From Azospirillum brasilense (lineage in GTDB: Bacteria; Pseudomonadota; Alphaproteobacteria; Azospirillales; Azospirillaceae), in the NCBI RefSeq assembly GCF_007827795.1, contig NZ_VITI01000014.1, positions 62,001 to 126,000 of the forward strand: a stretch of 64,000 nucleotides of DNA, written 5' to 3'. Both the position numbers and the translations under genes were made by a program. Of this stretch, positions 47,829 to 56,820 are shown in pieces. A model generated the notes under the pieces. It worked only from the letters and a program-made list of their open reading frames with translations. It was not told where the DNA came from and did no database searches. The number at the start of each line of letters is the position of its first letter. Position 1 is the stretch's first letter.

Positions 47829-50372
47829 TCAGGGCAGCAGGATCGCCGACTGCCATTGCTGCAGGAACCGCTCCCGCTTCAGCCGGTCGAGGAACACCAG
47901 CAGGGCGGGGCTGAGGGCGATGGGGTGCAGCGGCGCCGCCGTGCTGGAGCGCAGGCCGGACGCCGACGCCTCCCGCTTGATCCCGGAGGAGATGGCGTAC
48001 AGGGCGGAGCGGTCGGCCACCACCTCCTGCCCGCGCGGCGACAGCAGATAGTCGATGAACTGGCCGGCCAATTGCGGCCGGGGCGCCGTCCGGGGGATCA
48101 CCGCGACGCGGGAGATGACCAGCGTGTAGTCCTCCGGCACCACGATGCCGATGGCCGCCCCCGCCGCCGCCCGCGCCCGTGCGTAGGAGCCGAGGACGTT
48201 GTAGGCGATCAGCACCTCCCCCCGCTCCACCATGTCGAGGATCTCGCCGGAGCAGCAGGCCAGCCGCGCCTGGGCGTTGCCCATCATCGCGACGAGCTGC
48301 CAGTACTGGCCGAACAGCAGGGCGTCGTGGGATGCCAGCAGATAGCCGATGCCGCTGGTGGCGGTGTCGTAGGTGGCGACGCGCCGGCTGAAGCGCGCCG
48401 GGTCGTCGCGCAGCAGCCGGATCAGCGCCGGGCGCGTCCGCGGCACCTCGGCGTCCGGCAGAAGGTCGCGGTTGTAGGCGATCACCGCCGGCTCGAAGGT
48501 GAAGCCGAACGCCTCGTCCCGCCAGTTCGCCCAATCCGGCAGCGCGTCCGTCAGGGCGGAGCGGTGGGGCTGGGTGTAGCCGTCGTTGGCCAGCTTCACC
48601 TGCAGGTCGGAGGCGGAGCTGATGAGCAGGTCGGGCGTCTCCGCCGCCGCCCCCTTGGCCGCAACCCCCTTGGCCGGCACGGCCACCGCCTCGGCGTAGA
48701 GGTCGGCGGTGTCCATGTCCTTGTATTCGATGGTGACGTCGGGGTGGAGCTGCTGGAAGTCGAGGACCAGCGGCTCGATGGCCTGCCGGTCGGTGGCCGA
48801 ATGGATGCGCAGCCGCTCCCGCTCGCCGCCGGGGGCGGGGTAGGTGAGCAGTTGCGCCGCCTGCGCCCAGGGGGACCAGAGCAGGGCGCAGAGAAGCAGC
48901 AGGGGCAGCAGGGCCCGCCCGGCTCCTCCCCCCGCCGTGGCGCCGCCGTCCGCCGCCGGAAAGTCGATGCGCGCGATCAGCCCGCCGCCGGGGCGGTCGA
49001 GCAGAGCGAGGTCGGCCCCGTGCGCCTCCACCACCGAGGTGACGATGGCGAGGCCCAGCCCGCTGCCCGCCACCCCGGCGGCGGAGCTGCCGCGCCCGAA
49101 CCGCTCCAGCACGCGGCGCTTTTCGGCGTCCGGCACGCCGGGGCCGCGGTCGGCGATCTCGACGCGCAGGCCGCGCCCGGCCGGCCGGGGCGTCAGCGAC
49201 AGGTCGATGGGGCCGGACGGGCCGGCGTACTTCACCGCGTTGTCGAGCAGGTTGGTCAGAGCCTCCCGCAGGCTGATGGCGTCGCCGGGGACGGTGGCCG
49301 ACTCCGCCGCGCGGTCGATGTCCAGGCGGATCGCCGTGTCGCCGGCCACCGCGCGGGCGCGCTGGAACACCTGCTCCAGCAGGGCGCCGAGATCGACGTC
49401 CTCCGGCTTCAGCGCCTCGCTGCGGTGGATCACCATGGCGTGGTTGAGGAGCTGGCTGGTCAGCTGGCTGGCCTCCACCGCGTTGCGGTGCACGCGCTGG
49501 GCGATGCGGTGCAGGGCGTCGGGATCGTCCTCGTCGATGGCGAGTTCGGCCTGCAGGCGCAGGCTGGCCAGCGGCGTGCGGATCTGGTGGGCGGCGTCGG
49601 CGAGGAAGGTCTGCATGGTGTCGAGGTTGGCCTTGAGCCGCGCCATGAGCTGGTTGATCGCCTGGACGAGCTGCGACACCTCCTGCGGCGGCGGCATGGC
49701 GATGGGGGAGAAGTCGTGGGGCTGCCGCTCGCGGATCATCCGCTCCAGCGAGCCCAGCGGGACCAGCGCCTGCCGCACCCCGAACCAGATCAGCCCGCCC
49801 GCCGCGACGACGGTGAAGGCGATGGGAAGGAAGGCGTTCGCCAGGATGTCGCGGGCCAGCGCCCCGCGCTCCTCCCGCGTCTGGGCGACGGCGATGGTGA
49901 CCCAGCCGCCGAGGTCCGGCTGCGTGGCGAAGCGCTTCAGGACGGCGATGCGCACCGGCATGCCGCGGAAGCTGGCGTTCTCGAAACGGGTGGTGGAGTC
50001 GCTGCCGGCTGCGCCGGCGACCGCGGCCTTGGCGGGCGCTACCGGCAGGTCGTGGTAGCCGGTGACCAGCTCGCCGTCCGGCGCGGTGATCCGGTAGAAC
50101 ACGCGGTCGCGCCGGGCCTGGGCCAGGATGCCCAGCGAGGAATAGGGCAGGTCGACGGAAAAGCGTCCGTCCTCAACCCGCACCGTGTCGGAGATCGACA
50201 GGGCCGACGCCATCAGCAGCCGGTCGAAGGCGGCGTCGGCGGCGCGCTGGGCGTAGGCGCTGACGAACAGGAACAGGCCGGCGGTCAGGACGGCCAGCAC
50301 GCCGAGCAGCCGGATGAACAGCCGCCGCCGCAGCGAGAATCCCTCAGCCTTCGGCACACACTTCCGCCACAT
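47829..50372 (-). CDS. TctE-like sensor histidine kinase fused to a periplasmic substrate-binding domain
   Basis: 847 residues from the ATG at 50372 (GTG 50357 is possible), overlapping the response regulator gene by 29 bp. Order: helix 1 at 19-39; periplasmic sensor about 40-178 of the 2CSK_N type; helix 2 at 180-200; linker; HisKA with His262 in ADAAHQIRTPLAS; HATPase with LLDNAVKYA (375-383), DRGPGV and GSGLGLAIV; a third helix at 488-500 (LLPLLLLCALLWS) with PWAQA; then about 520-845 an iron/organic acid-type extracellular binding protein (FQQLHPDVTIEYKDMDTADL; YNVLGSYARARAAA; DYLLSPRGQEVVAD). By topology the third helix returns the chain to the periplasm. No ATG, GTG or TTG with a ribosome site lies at the junction. 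It closes the tct locus and probably senses the transported acid. Confidence 0.9.
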   Translation of the reverse strand: MWRKCVPKAEGFSLRRRLFIRLLGVLAVLTAGLFLFVSAYAQRAADAAFDRLLMASALSISDTVRVEDGRFSVDLPYSSLGILAQARRDRVFYRITAPDGELVTGYHDLPVAPAKAAVAGAAGSDSTTRFENASFRGMPVRIAVLKRFATQPDLGGWVTIAVAQTREERGALARDILANAFLPIAFTVVAAGGLIWFGVRQALVPLGSLERMIRERQPHDFSPIAMPPPQEVSQLVQAINQLMARLKANLDTMQTFLADAAHQIRTPLASLRLQAELAIDEDDPDALHRIAQRVHRNAVEASQLTSQLLNHAMVIHRSEALKPEDVDLGALLEQVFQRARAVAGDTAIRLDIDRAAESATVPGDAISLREALTNLLDNAVKYAGPSGPIDLSLTPRPAGRGLRVEIADRGPGVPDAEKRRVLERFGRGSSAAGVAGSGLGLAIVTSVVEAHGADLALLDRPGGGLIARIDFPAADGGATAGGGAGRALLPLLLLCALLWSPWAQAAQLLTYPAPGGERERLRIHSATDRQAIEPLVLDFQQLHPDVTIEYKDMDTADLYAEAVAVPAKGVAAKGAAAETPDLLISSASDLQVKLANDGYTQPHRSALTDALPDWANWRDEAFGFTFEPAVIAYNRDLLPDAEVPRTRPALIRLLRDDPARFSRRVATYDTATSGIGYLLASHDALLFGQYWQLVAMMGNAQARLACCSGEILDMVERGEVLIAYNVLGSYARARAAAGAAIGIVVPEDYTLVISRVAVIPRTAPRPQLAGQFIDYLLSPRGQEVVADRSALYAISSGIKREASASGLRSSTAAPLHPIALSPALLVFLDRLKRERFLQQWQSAILLP

Positions 50373-51018
50373 AGCCCAGCCCCCGAACCGTCCGGATCTC
50401 CACCGACGCGCCTTCCAGCTTGCGCCGGAGGCGGGAGACATACAACTCGATGGCGTTCAGCGCGGTGGGCTGGTCGAGGCTGAACAGCCGGTCCATCAGG
50501 TCCTCCTTGGACAGGACGGTGTTCAGGTTGCTGAGAAACAGCTCCAGCAGCCGGAACTCGCGGCCGCCCAGATCGACGGGACGGGCGTCGATCAGAACTT
50601 TCTTGGCCGCGGCGTCGAAGACCAGATTGCCGAACTGCGTGCGCGAGGAGGCGAGCCCGTGCGAGCGGCGCAGCAGGGCGCGGCAGCGGGCCTCCAGCTC
50701 ACGCAGGTCGAAGGGCTTCACGATGAAGTCGTCGGCGCCGAGGTCGAGCAGATCGACCCGCACGTTCACCTGCGAGCGGGCGGTCATCACCAGGACCGGC
50801 GTGACGTCCCGGCGCTGGCGCAGGCGGTTCAGCAGCGTCTGCCCATCCACCCCCGGCAGCATGATGTCGAGCAGGACGAGCTGATAGGCCTCCTGGCGCA
50901 GCAGCTCCTCCGCCTCGTCGCCGGTCGGCGCCCAGTCGACGGCGTAGCCCAGCTTGCGCAGCCGGTGGACGATGGCGTCGGCCAGATCCTCGGTATCCTC
51001 GACGACGAGTATGCGCAT
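50344..51018 (-). CDS. OmpR-family response regulator (TctD-like)
   Basis: 224 residues from the ATG at 51018 (MRILVVEDTEDLADAI). Receiver domain with phosphoacceptor Asp51 (LVLLDIMLPG), Thr79 region and Lys101 (IVKPFD); C-terminal winged helix (LGGREFRLLELFLSN; YVSRLRRKLEGASVEIRTV; RGLGY). The kinase gene overlaps its 3' end, so the two form a coupled two-component system like TctD-TctE, which activates tricarboxylate transport genes. A direct repeat suited to OmpR-type binding lies upstream of the tct genes at 57090-57109. Confidence 0.93.
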   Translation of the reverse strand: MRILVVEDTEDLADAIVHRLRKLGYAVDWAPTGDEAEELLRQEAYQLVLLDIMLPGVDGQTLLNRLRQRRDVTPVLVMTARSQVNVRVDLLDLGADDFIVKPFDLRELEARCRALLRRSHGLASSRTQFGNLVFDAAAKKVLIDARPVDLGGREFRLLELFLSNLNTVLSKEDLMDRLFSLDQPTALNAIELYVSRLRRKLEGASVEIRTVRGLGYVAEVCAEG

Positions 51019-51056
51019 GGTCCGTCTCCCGGTGCCGGGGCACCGTAATGCACAAA

Positions 51057-51935
51057 TCAGTGCGCCATGAAGATGGGAATGGCCGGCGGTTCGCGCAGTA
51101 CATCGAGCGTAACGCCGCCCCACACCCGTTCGCGGACCCGGCTGTGGCCGTAGGCGCCCATCACCAGCAGGTCGCAGCCGGTCTCCGTCGCCGTCTCCTG
51201 CAAGGCCCGGCCGACCGCGCGGCCTGACGCCGTGACCTTGCGGATGGTCGCCGCGACGCCGTGCAGGGCGAGGTAGGCCGACAGGCGGTCGGGGTCGGCG
51301 GTGCGTCCGGGATCGGCGACCTCCGCCGACAGGATGACCGCCTTGCCGGCGCGTTGCAGCAGGGGCAATGCCGCCGCGACCGCCCGCGAGGCCGCGGCCC
51401 CGCCGTCCCAGGCCACGGCGACCGCGGACCCGACCGACGCCGGTTCGGCCGCCGGCGCCAGCAGCAGGGGGCGGCCCGAGCCGAACAGGGTGGCCTCGAT
51501 GGCCGGCCCCATGGCGTTGGTCCTGTCGGATGTCTGGGCGATCACCACCAGATCGGCGAGCCGCGCCTCCTCCGCCAGGGTCTCGGCCAGCGGGCCGGTC
51601 GCCTGCTGCCAGGAGGCGGAGAGCCCGTCCGCCGCCTCGCCGCCGCCGGTCAGGCTGTCCGCCTCCGCGGCGCCGAAGCGGCTGCGGAATTCCTCGAACA
51701 GGTCGTGGGCGGAGTCGATCACCCGCGCCTGATCCTCCTGCCCGATACGGATGAGTTGCTCGACCAGCGCCTTGGGAATCGCGGCGCTTTCCACGGAGGT
51801 GCGGATTTCGACCTGCGGCATGACGCTCAACCCTTCCACATGGGCGCGGAAGCGGGTGGCGAGCAGGAAGGCCGTGGCGATGGCGCGGCGGTCCAGCGGC
51901 CGTCCGGTCAGGGGAACGAGTACCTTCTTGATCAT
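51057..51935 (-). CDS. universal stress protein (UspA family), two-domain
   Basis: 292 residues with two Usp-like halves. Only the second keeps the ATP-binding pattern G-x2-G-x9-G (GAYGHSRVRERVWGGVT, near residue 265); the first half is degenerate (ends GSGRPLLLAP). Cytoplasmic stress-linked protein. Thirteen bases separate it from the TerC gene upstream, and 38 from the response regulator downstream, so it is embedded in the tct locus. Confidence 0.88.
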   Translation of the reverse strand: MIKKVLVPLTGRPLDRRAIATAFLLATRFRAHVEGLSVMPQVEIRTSVESAAIPKALVEQLIRIGQEDQARVIDSAHDLFEEFRSRFGAAEADSLTGGGEAADGLSASWQQATGPLAETLAEEARLADLVVIAQTSDRTNAMGPAIEATLFGSGRPLLLAPAAEPASVGSAVAVAWDGGAAASRAVAAALPLLQRAGKAVILSAEVADPGRTADPDRLSAYLALHGVAATIRKVTASGRAVGRALQETATETGCDLLVMGAYGHSRVRERVWGGVTLDVLREPPAIPIFMAH

Positions 51936-51948
51936 CGGAAGCGCTCCG

Positions 51949-52620
51949 TCACGATAGCCGGGAGGTGTGCATGAGGACTTCGTTGCTGCCGCGCCAGATC
52001 ATGTCGAGCGCCACATAGGTGATGATGACGAGACCGACCCAGCCGACCCAGCGATGCTTGTGCAGGACATGCGCGATCATGTTGGCCGCCGCCCCCATCA
52101 GGACGACGGACAGCAGCAGGCCGATGACCAGGATCGTCGGGTGGTCCTTGGCGGCGCCGGCCACGGCCAGCACGTTGTCGAGCGACATCGACACGTCGGC
52201 CACCACGATCTGCCAGATCGCCGCGCCCACCGTGACGCCGCCGACCGCGGCACCGGCGGCGGCGTTTCCGGACACGCCCGCCGGCGTGTCGGGGGCGTCC
52301 ATCGCCTCGTCGGGCGCCACCTCGTCCGCCCCGTGGGAGCGCAGCTCGCGGAACATCTTCCAGCAGACCCACAGCAGCAGGATGCCGCCGGCCAGGGTCA
52401 GGCCGATGATGGCGAGAAGCTGGGTGGTGATCAGCGCGAAGAAGATGCGCAGCACGATGGCCGCGCCGATGCCCCAGACGATCACCTTGCGGCGCTGCGC
52501 CAGCGGCACCGCGGCGGCGGCCATGCCGACGACGATGGCGTTGTCGCCGGCCAGAACGAGGTCGATGGCGATGACCTGTCCCAAGGCGGCGAGCTGGGAC
52601 CAGAGATCGACGCTTTCCAT
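51949..52620 (-). CDS. TerC family integral membrane protein
   Basis: 223 residues, about seven helices. IDLVLAGDNAIVVGMAA near residue 20 and VADVSMSLDNVLAVAGAA near 145 are the paired acid-containing motifs of the TerC/YjbE family, thought to move divalent metal such as manganese. A polar, Ala/Gly-rich loop (about 95-130) separates the halves. Lies 27 bp after tctA in the same direction. A link between metal export and citrate-like transport is plausible, since tricarboxylates travel as metal complexes, but it is inference. Confidence 0.9.
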   Translation of the reverse strand: MESVDLWSQLAALGQVIAIDLVLAGDNAIVVGMAAAAVPLAQRRKVIVWGIGAAIVLRIFFALITTQLLAIIGLTLAGGILLLWVCWKMFRELRSHGADEVAPDEAMDAPDTPAGVSGNAAAGAAVGGVTVGAAIWQIVVADVSMSLDNVLAVAGAAKDHPTILVIGLLLSVVLMGAAANMIAHVLHKHRWVGWVGLVIITYVALDMIWRGSNEVLMHTSRLS

Positions 52621-52647
52621 GGAGAAGTCCTTCGAGGAATGGCGGTC

Positions 52648-54180
52648 TTACGTCGCGGGATGGGTGTCGGACCGGGAGGCACTGTCGCCCTTGCCCGCCC
52701 CGTTGCTCCGGTAGCGCAGGACCATCGGGCCGATCACCAGCAGGACCGCGACGATCAGCAGGGCCGCCGAGATCGGGTGGGTCAGGAAGACCGACGGGTC
52801 GCCCTGGCTGATCGCCAGCGCCCGGCGGAACTGCTGTTCGGCCAGCGGCCCCAGGATCAGCCCGACCACGCAGGGCGCCACCGGCACGTTCAGCACGCGC
52901 ATGCCGAAGCCGACCAGCCCGATCACCCACAGGATGACCAGATCGATGACGTTGTTGTTCAGCGTGTAGGCGCCCAGCGACGAGAAGACGAGGATGCCGG
53001 CGTACAGCCAGGGGCGCGGGATCAGCAGCAGCTTCACCCAGAAGCCGACCAGCGGCAGGTTCAGCACCAGCAGAAGCACGTTGCCGATGTAGAGGCTGGC
53101 GATCATGCCCCAGACCAGCTCCGGGTTGTTGTCGAACAGCGTCGGGCCGGGTTGCAGGCCGTACTGCTGGAAGGCGGCCAGCATGATGGCGGCGGTCGCC
53201 GAGGTCGGCAGGCCGAGCGACAGCAGCGGCGCCAGCACACCGGCGGCCGACGCGTTGTTGGCGGCCTCCGGACCGGCGACGGCCTCGATGGCGCCCTTGC
53301 CGAACTCCTCCGGCTTCTTCGCCAGACGCTTCTCGACCAGATAGGACAGGAAGGTCGGGATCTCGCTGCCGCCTGCCGGCAGGGTGCCGATGGGGAAGCC
53401 CAGCAGCGTGCCGCGCAGCCACGGCTTCCACGAGCGGCTCCAGTCCTCCCGGCTCATCCATTTGGAGCCCTTGAGCGCGTAGATCTCCTCCGTCTCGAAG
53501 CGGTGGCGGGAGGCGACGTAGAGCGTCTCGCCGACCGCGAACAGGCCGACCGCGACGACCACCGTGTCGATGCCGTCGAGCAGCTCCGGCACGCCGAAGG
53601 CCAGGCGCGCCTGACCGGTCTGCATGTCGATGCCGACCAGACCCAGCGCCAGACCGAGGAACAGGCTCGCCAGACCGCGGGCCAGCGAGCTTCCCAGCAC
53701 CGCGGTGACGGTGGTCAGCGCCAGCACCATCAGCGCGAAATACTCGGCCGGGCCGAACAGCAGGGCCAGCTTGACCATCAGCGGGGCGACGAAGGTCAGC
53801 GCCGCGGTGGCGATGGTGCCGGCGATGAAGGAGCCGATGGCGGCGGTCGCCAGCGCCTGGGCGCCGCGCCCCTGGCGGGCCATGGCGTGGCCGTCGATGG
53901 CGGTGACGATGCTGCCGGATTCGCCCGGCGCGTTCAGGAGGATCGAGGTCGTCGAGCCGCCGTACATCGCGCCGTAATAGATGCCGGCGAACATGATGAA
54001 GGCGGAGGTCGGCTCCAGCCCGTAGGTGACCGGCAGCAGCAGGGCCACGGTCAGCGCCGGGCCGATGCCGGGCAGCACGCCGACCGCGGTGCCCACCGTC
54101 ACGCCGATCGCCGACCACAGCAGGTTGTACGGCGTCAGCGCCACGAGGAAGCCGTGGCCCAGGGCGGCAAGGGTATCCAT
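52648..54180 (-). CDS. tctA: tripartite tricarboxylate transporter, large permease TctA
   Basis: 510 residues, about twelve helices. TctA hallmarks: GTAVGVLPGIGPALTVALLLP near residue 30 (written here within the limit as its first part), YGAMYGGSTTSILLNAPGE, AIDGHAMARQGRG, ALGLVGIDMQTGQ, and in the second half LGLPTSATAAIMLAAFQQYG. Works with TctB and a TctC protein to import citrate or similar acids with sodium or protons. Gene order tctC-tctC-tctB-tctA. The substrate is unknown; tripartite systems also take aromatic acids. Confidence 0.95.
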   Translation of the reverse strand: MDTLAALGHGFLVALTPYNLLWSAIGVTVGTAVGVLPGIGPALTVALLLPVTYGLEPTSAFIMFAGIYYGAMYGGSTTSILLNAPGESGSIVTAIDGHAMARQGRGAQALATAAIGSFIAGTIATAALTFVAPLMVKLALLFGPAEYFALMVLALTTVTAVLGSSLARGLASLFLGLALGLVGIDMQTGQARLAFGVPELLDGIDTVVVAVGLFAVGETLYVASRHRFETEEIYALKGSKWMSREDWSRSWKPWLRGTLLGFPIGTLPAGGSEIPTFLSYLVEKRLAKKPEEFGKGAIEAVAGPEAANNASAAGVLAPLLSLGLPTSATAAIMLAAFQQYGLQPGPTLFDNNPELVWGMIASLYIGNVLLLVLNLPLVGFWVKLLLIPRPWLYAGILVFSSLGAYTLNNNVIDLVILWVIGLVGFGMRVLNVPVAPCVVGLILGPLAEQQFRRALAISQGDPSVFLTHPISAALLIVAVLLVIGPMVLRYRSNGAGKGDSASRSDTHPAT

Positions 54181-54233
54181 TGTGCAGTTTCCTTCCCGAA
54201 GCGGGGCCCCGAAGCGAGGCTTGTCCGGCGTTC

Positions 54234-54722
54234 CTACTCGGCGTCGGGGGACGTGAGCCGTTCGACGATGCTGCCCTCGGGCAGGTTCAGGCCGAGCCCG
54301 TAATTGAAGGCCACGAAGGTGAAGGCGGCGAGCGCCAGCCCGATGGCGAGATTGACCATCAGCCGCCGGCCGCCGAAGGCGCGGGCGACCGCGGCGAACA
54401 GGATGGTGGTGGAGGGTATCCAGCCCAGCGTGTCCAGCAGCAGGAACTGGACGGCCAGCCCCGCCGCGACCAGCGCCACGGCCCAGAGGTCCAGCTCCAG
54501 CCCCTCGGCGTGGGCGATGGCCCCGGCGAAGGCTTCGCGCAGCAGGGACAGGCCGACCAGAACGAGGCCGCCCGAGATCAGGTAGGGAAACAGGGCGGGG
54601 CCGACCACCGCCCGGCCGACGCTCGGGGTCAGCATGGTTTCGACCGCGATCAAGCCCCCAAGGGCGATCAGCCCGCCGCCCAGCACCGCCTCTCCGGCGC
54701 GCATGCTCCGACCGGTGGTCAT
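54234..54722 (-). CDS. tctB: tripartite tricarboxylate transporter, small permease TctB
   Basis: 162 residues from the ATG at 54722, with AAGGATG upstream. Four helices (about 13-30, 45-65, 82-112, 120-140) and low sequence conservation, as usual for TctB; LGWIPSTTILFAAVARAFGG is the recognisable part. Companion of TctA, 53 bp downstream. Confidence 0.88.
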   Translation of the reverse strand: MTTGRSMRAGEAVLGGGLIALGGLIAVETMLTPSVGRAVVGPALFPYLISGGLVLVGLSLLREAFAGAIAHAEGLELDLWAVALVAAGLAVQFLLLDTLGWIPSTTILFAAVARAFGGRRLMVNLAIGLALAAFTFVAFNYGLGLNLPEGSIVERLTSPDAE

Positions 54723-54791
54723 CGCTTCATCCTTCCAGACTGTTTTTTGCGGACCGGTGGGCGCGGCGACCGCGCCCACCCGGTTCGGCCC

Positions 54792-55769
54792 TCACTTCAC
54801 GAGGCCGATGTCCTTCAGCGTGCCTTCGATCTGCGCGCGCTCCTGCTTCAGGAAGGAGGCGAATTCGGCGGAGGGCTGGTAGAGGTCGATCCAGCCGCGC
54901 TGCTTCACGGCCTGCTTCCACTCGTCGCTGGCGACGGCCTTGGCGACGGCCTCCTGGAGTTCCTTCAGCTCGGCCGGCTTGGCGGAGGCCTGGGCGAAGA
55001 CGCCGCGCCAGTTCACGAACTCCAGGTCGACGCCCTGCTCCTTGAGCGTCGGCGTGTCGGAGCCCGGCAGGCGCTGCGGAGCGGAGACGGCGATGGCGCG
55101 CAGCTTGCCCGCCTGGAACTGCGGCGCGAACTCGCTGTAGCCGCCCATGCCGAGCGTGACGTGGCCGCCGAGCGCCGAGGCCAGCAGCTCGCCGCCGCCC
55201 GCGGTGGCGACGTAGTTGACCTTGTTGGGATCGACGCCGACCGCCTTGGCGATCAGCCCGGCCAGGATCTGGTCGCTGCCGCCCGCCGAGCCGCCGCCCC
55301 AGGACACCGATCCGGGGTTCGCCTTGAACGTCTTGACCAGGTCGTCGAAGGTCTTGATGGGCGAATCCGGGGGAACGACGATGGCGGTGTATTCACCGGT
55401 CAGCCGGGCCAGCGGGGTCACCTGATCGAGCGTCACCGCCGACTTGTTGGTGACGATGGCGCCCAGCATGATCTGGCCGCCGACCAGCACCGTCGGCGTG
55501 CGCTTCTTGGCGGTGACGAACTGGGCGAGGCCGACCGTGCCGCCGGCGCCGGGGATGTTCACGACCTGAATGTTTGACGCCAGCTTCTGGTCCTGGAGAA
55601 CCTGCTGCAGGGTACGGGCGTGCTGGTCCCAGCCGCCGCCGGGGCTGGCCGGGGCGATGATCTCCAGCCCCTTGATCTCGGCCAGCGACGGGGTGGCGGC
55701 GAGGGAGGCCGTGGCGAGAACGGCGGCGGTCAGGACGCCCTTCACGGCGCCCGGCATGCGGATGGTCAT
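54792..55769 (-). CDS. tctC: tripartite tricarboxylate transporter substrate-binding protein TctC (copy 1)
   Basis: 325 residues from the ATG at 55769 (GGAGCG upstream; ATG 55784 is possible). Signal peptide ends SLAATPSLA. Mature protein: LEIIAPASPGGGWDQHARTL, NIPGAGGTVGLAQFV, and VSWGGGSAGGSDQILAGL, the loops that hold the carboxylate and its bound water in TctC proteins. Periplasmic. Highly similar to the protein encoded immediately upstream at 55849, so a tandem duplicate; conserved positions differ around the specificity loop (GGSAGGSD here, GGFAVGSPD there). Confidence 0.93.
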   Translation of the reverse strand: MTIRMPGAVKGVLTAAVLATASLAATPSLAEIKGLEIIAPASPGGGWDQHARTLQQVLQDQKLASNIQVVNIPGAGGTVGLAQFVTAKKRTPTVLVGGQIMLGAIVTNKSAVTLDQVTPLARLTGEYTAIVVPPDSPIKTFDDLVKTFKANPGSVSWGGGSAGGSDQILAGLIAKAVGVDPNKVNYVATAGGGELLASALGGHVTLGMGGYSEFAPQFQAGKLRAIAVSAPQRLPGSDTPTLKEQGVDLEFVNWRGVFAQASAKPAELKELQEAVAKAVASDEWKQAVKQRGWIDLYQPSAEFASFLKQERAQIEGTLKDIGLVK

Positions 55770-55848
55770 GACGCTTCGCTCCATGGCTGTGTCTTGTTTT
55801 GGGGGTGTGTTTTGTTTTGAAACCCGGCGGCCTGCCGCCGGCCAACCG

Positions 55849-56820
55849 TCACTTGACGAGGCCCAACTCGGTCAGGACGCCTTCGATCCGGGTCCGCTCG
55901 TCCTTCACGAAGGCGGCGAACTGGTCGGGCGGCAGGTAAAGGTCGATCCAGCCGCGCTCCGCGGCGATGCGCTTCCAGTCGTCGGTGCGGACCATGGCGC
56001 TGACCGCGTCGTCGAGAACCTGCTTTTCCGACGCCTTCAGGTTGCCCGGCGCCATCACGGCGCGCCAGTTCACCAGTTCGACATCCACGCCCTGTTCCTT
56101 GAAGGTCGGGACGTCGATGCCGGGAAGGCGTTGCGGGGCGGAGATCGCCAGCGCCCGCAGCTTTCCGGCCTGGAGCTGCGAGGCCATCTCGTTGTAGCCG
56201 CCGGTCGCCACGGTGATGTGCCCGCCGAGCACCGAGGCCATCATCTCGCCGCCCGCTCCGGCGGCGATGTAGTTCATCTTGGATACGTCGCCGCCGATCG
56301 CCTTGACCAGCAGGCCGTAGAGGATGTGGTCGGGGCTGCCCACCGCGAAGCCGCCCCAGGAGACGGAGCCGGGATCGGCCTTGAACTTCCTGACGAGGTC
56401 GTCGAGCGTCTTCAGCGGCGAATCCGCGGCGACGACGATGGGCTGGTACTCGCCGGTCAGGCGGGCCAGCGGGGTCACCTGATCGAGCGACACCGGCGAC
56501 TTGTTGATCAGGATCGCCCCGATCATGCCCAGGCCGGAGATCATCAGGCCGGGGTTGCGCTTCTTGGCGGTGACGAACTGGCTGAGGCCGATGGTGCCGC
56601 CGGCTCCCGGAATGTTGACGACCTGGACGCTGGAGGCCAGCTTGTGGTCCTGCAGGACCTGCTGCATGGCGCGCGCATGCTGGTCATAGCCGCCGCCGGC
56701 GTTGGCGGGGGCGATGATCTCCAGGTTCTTGATCTCCGCCGACGCGGGAGCGGCGAACAGGGCGGCAGCGGCCAGCACGGCCGCCGCCAGCATCCCCTTG
56801 GCGGGGTTGCCGAGGCTCAT
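55849..56820 (-). CDS. tctC: tripartite tricarboxylate transporter substrate-binding protein TctC (copy 2)
   Basis: 323 residues, first gene of the locus. Signal peptide MSLGNPAKGMLAAAVLAAAA to APASA. Same loops as copy 1: IIAPANAGGGYDQHARAMQ, NIPGAGGTIGLSQFV, VSWGGFAVGSPDHILYGLL. GGAGGAAAC precedes the ATG. Either both proteins serve the single TctAB membrane unit with different ligands, or one acts only as a receptor. The long leader upstream carries a direct repeat suitable for the TctD-like regulator. Confidence 0.93.
   Translation of the reverse strand: MSLGNPAKGMLAAAVLAAAALFAAPASAEIKNLEIIAPANAGGGYDQHARAMQQVLQDHKLASSVQVVNIPGAGGTIGLSQFVTAKKRNPGLMISGLGMIGAILINKSPVSLDQVTPLARLTGEYQPIVVAADSPLKTLDDLVRKFKADPGSVSWGGFAVGSPDHILYGLLVKAIGGDVSKMNYIAAGAGGEMMASVLGGHITVATGGYNEMASQLQAGKLRALAISAPQRLPGIDVPTFKEQGVDVELVNWRAVMAPGNLKASEKQVLDDAVSAMVRTDDWKRIAAERGWIDLYLPPDQFAAFVKDERTRIEGVLTELGLVK

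Noticed and set aside
48886..48920. A separate gene start for the binding-protein part of the kinase fusion
   Set aside because: A GGAGGAG-like sequence is present, but only CTG codons follow at suitable distance and no ATG, GTG or TTG is in frame.
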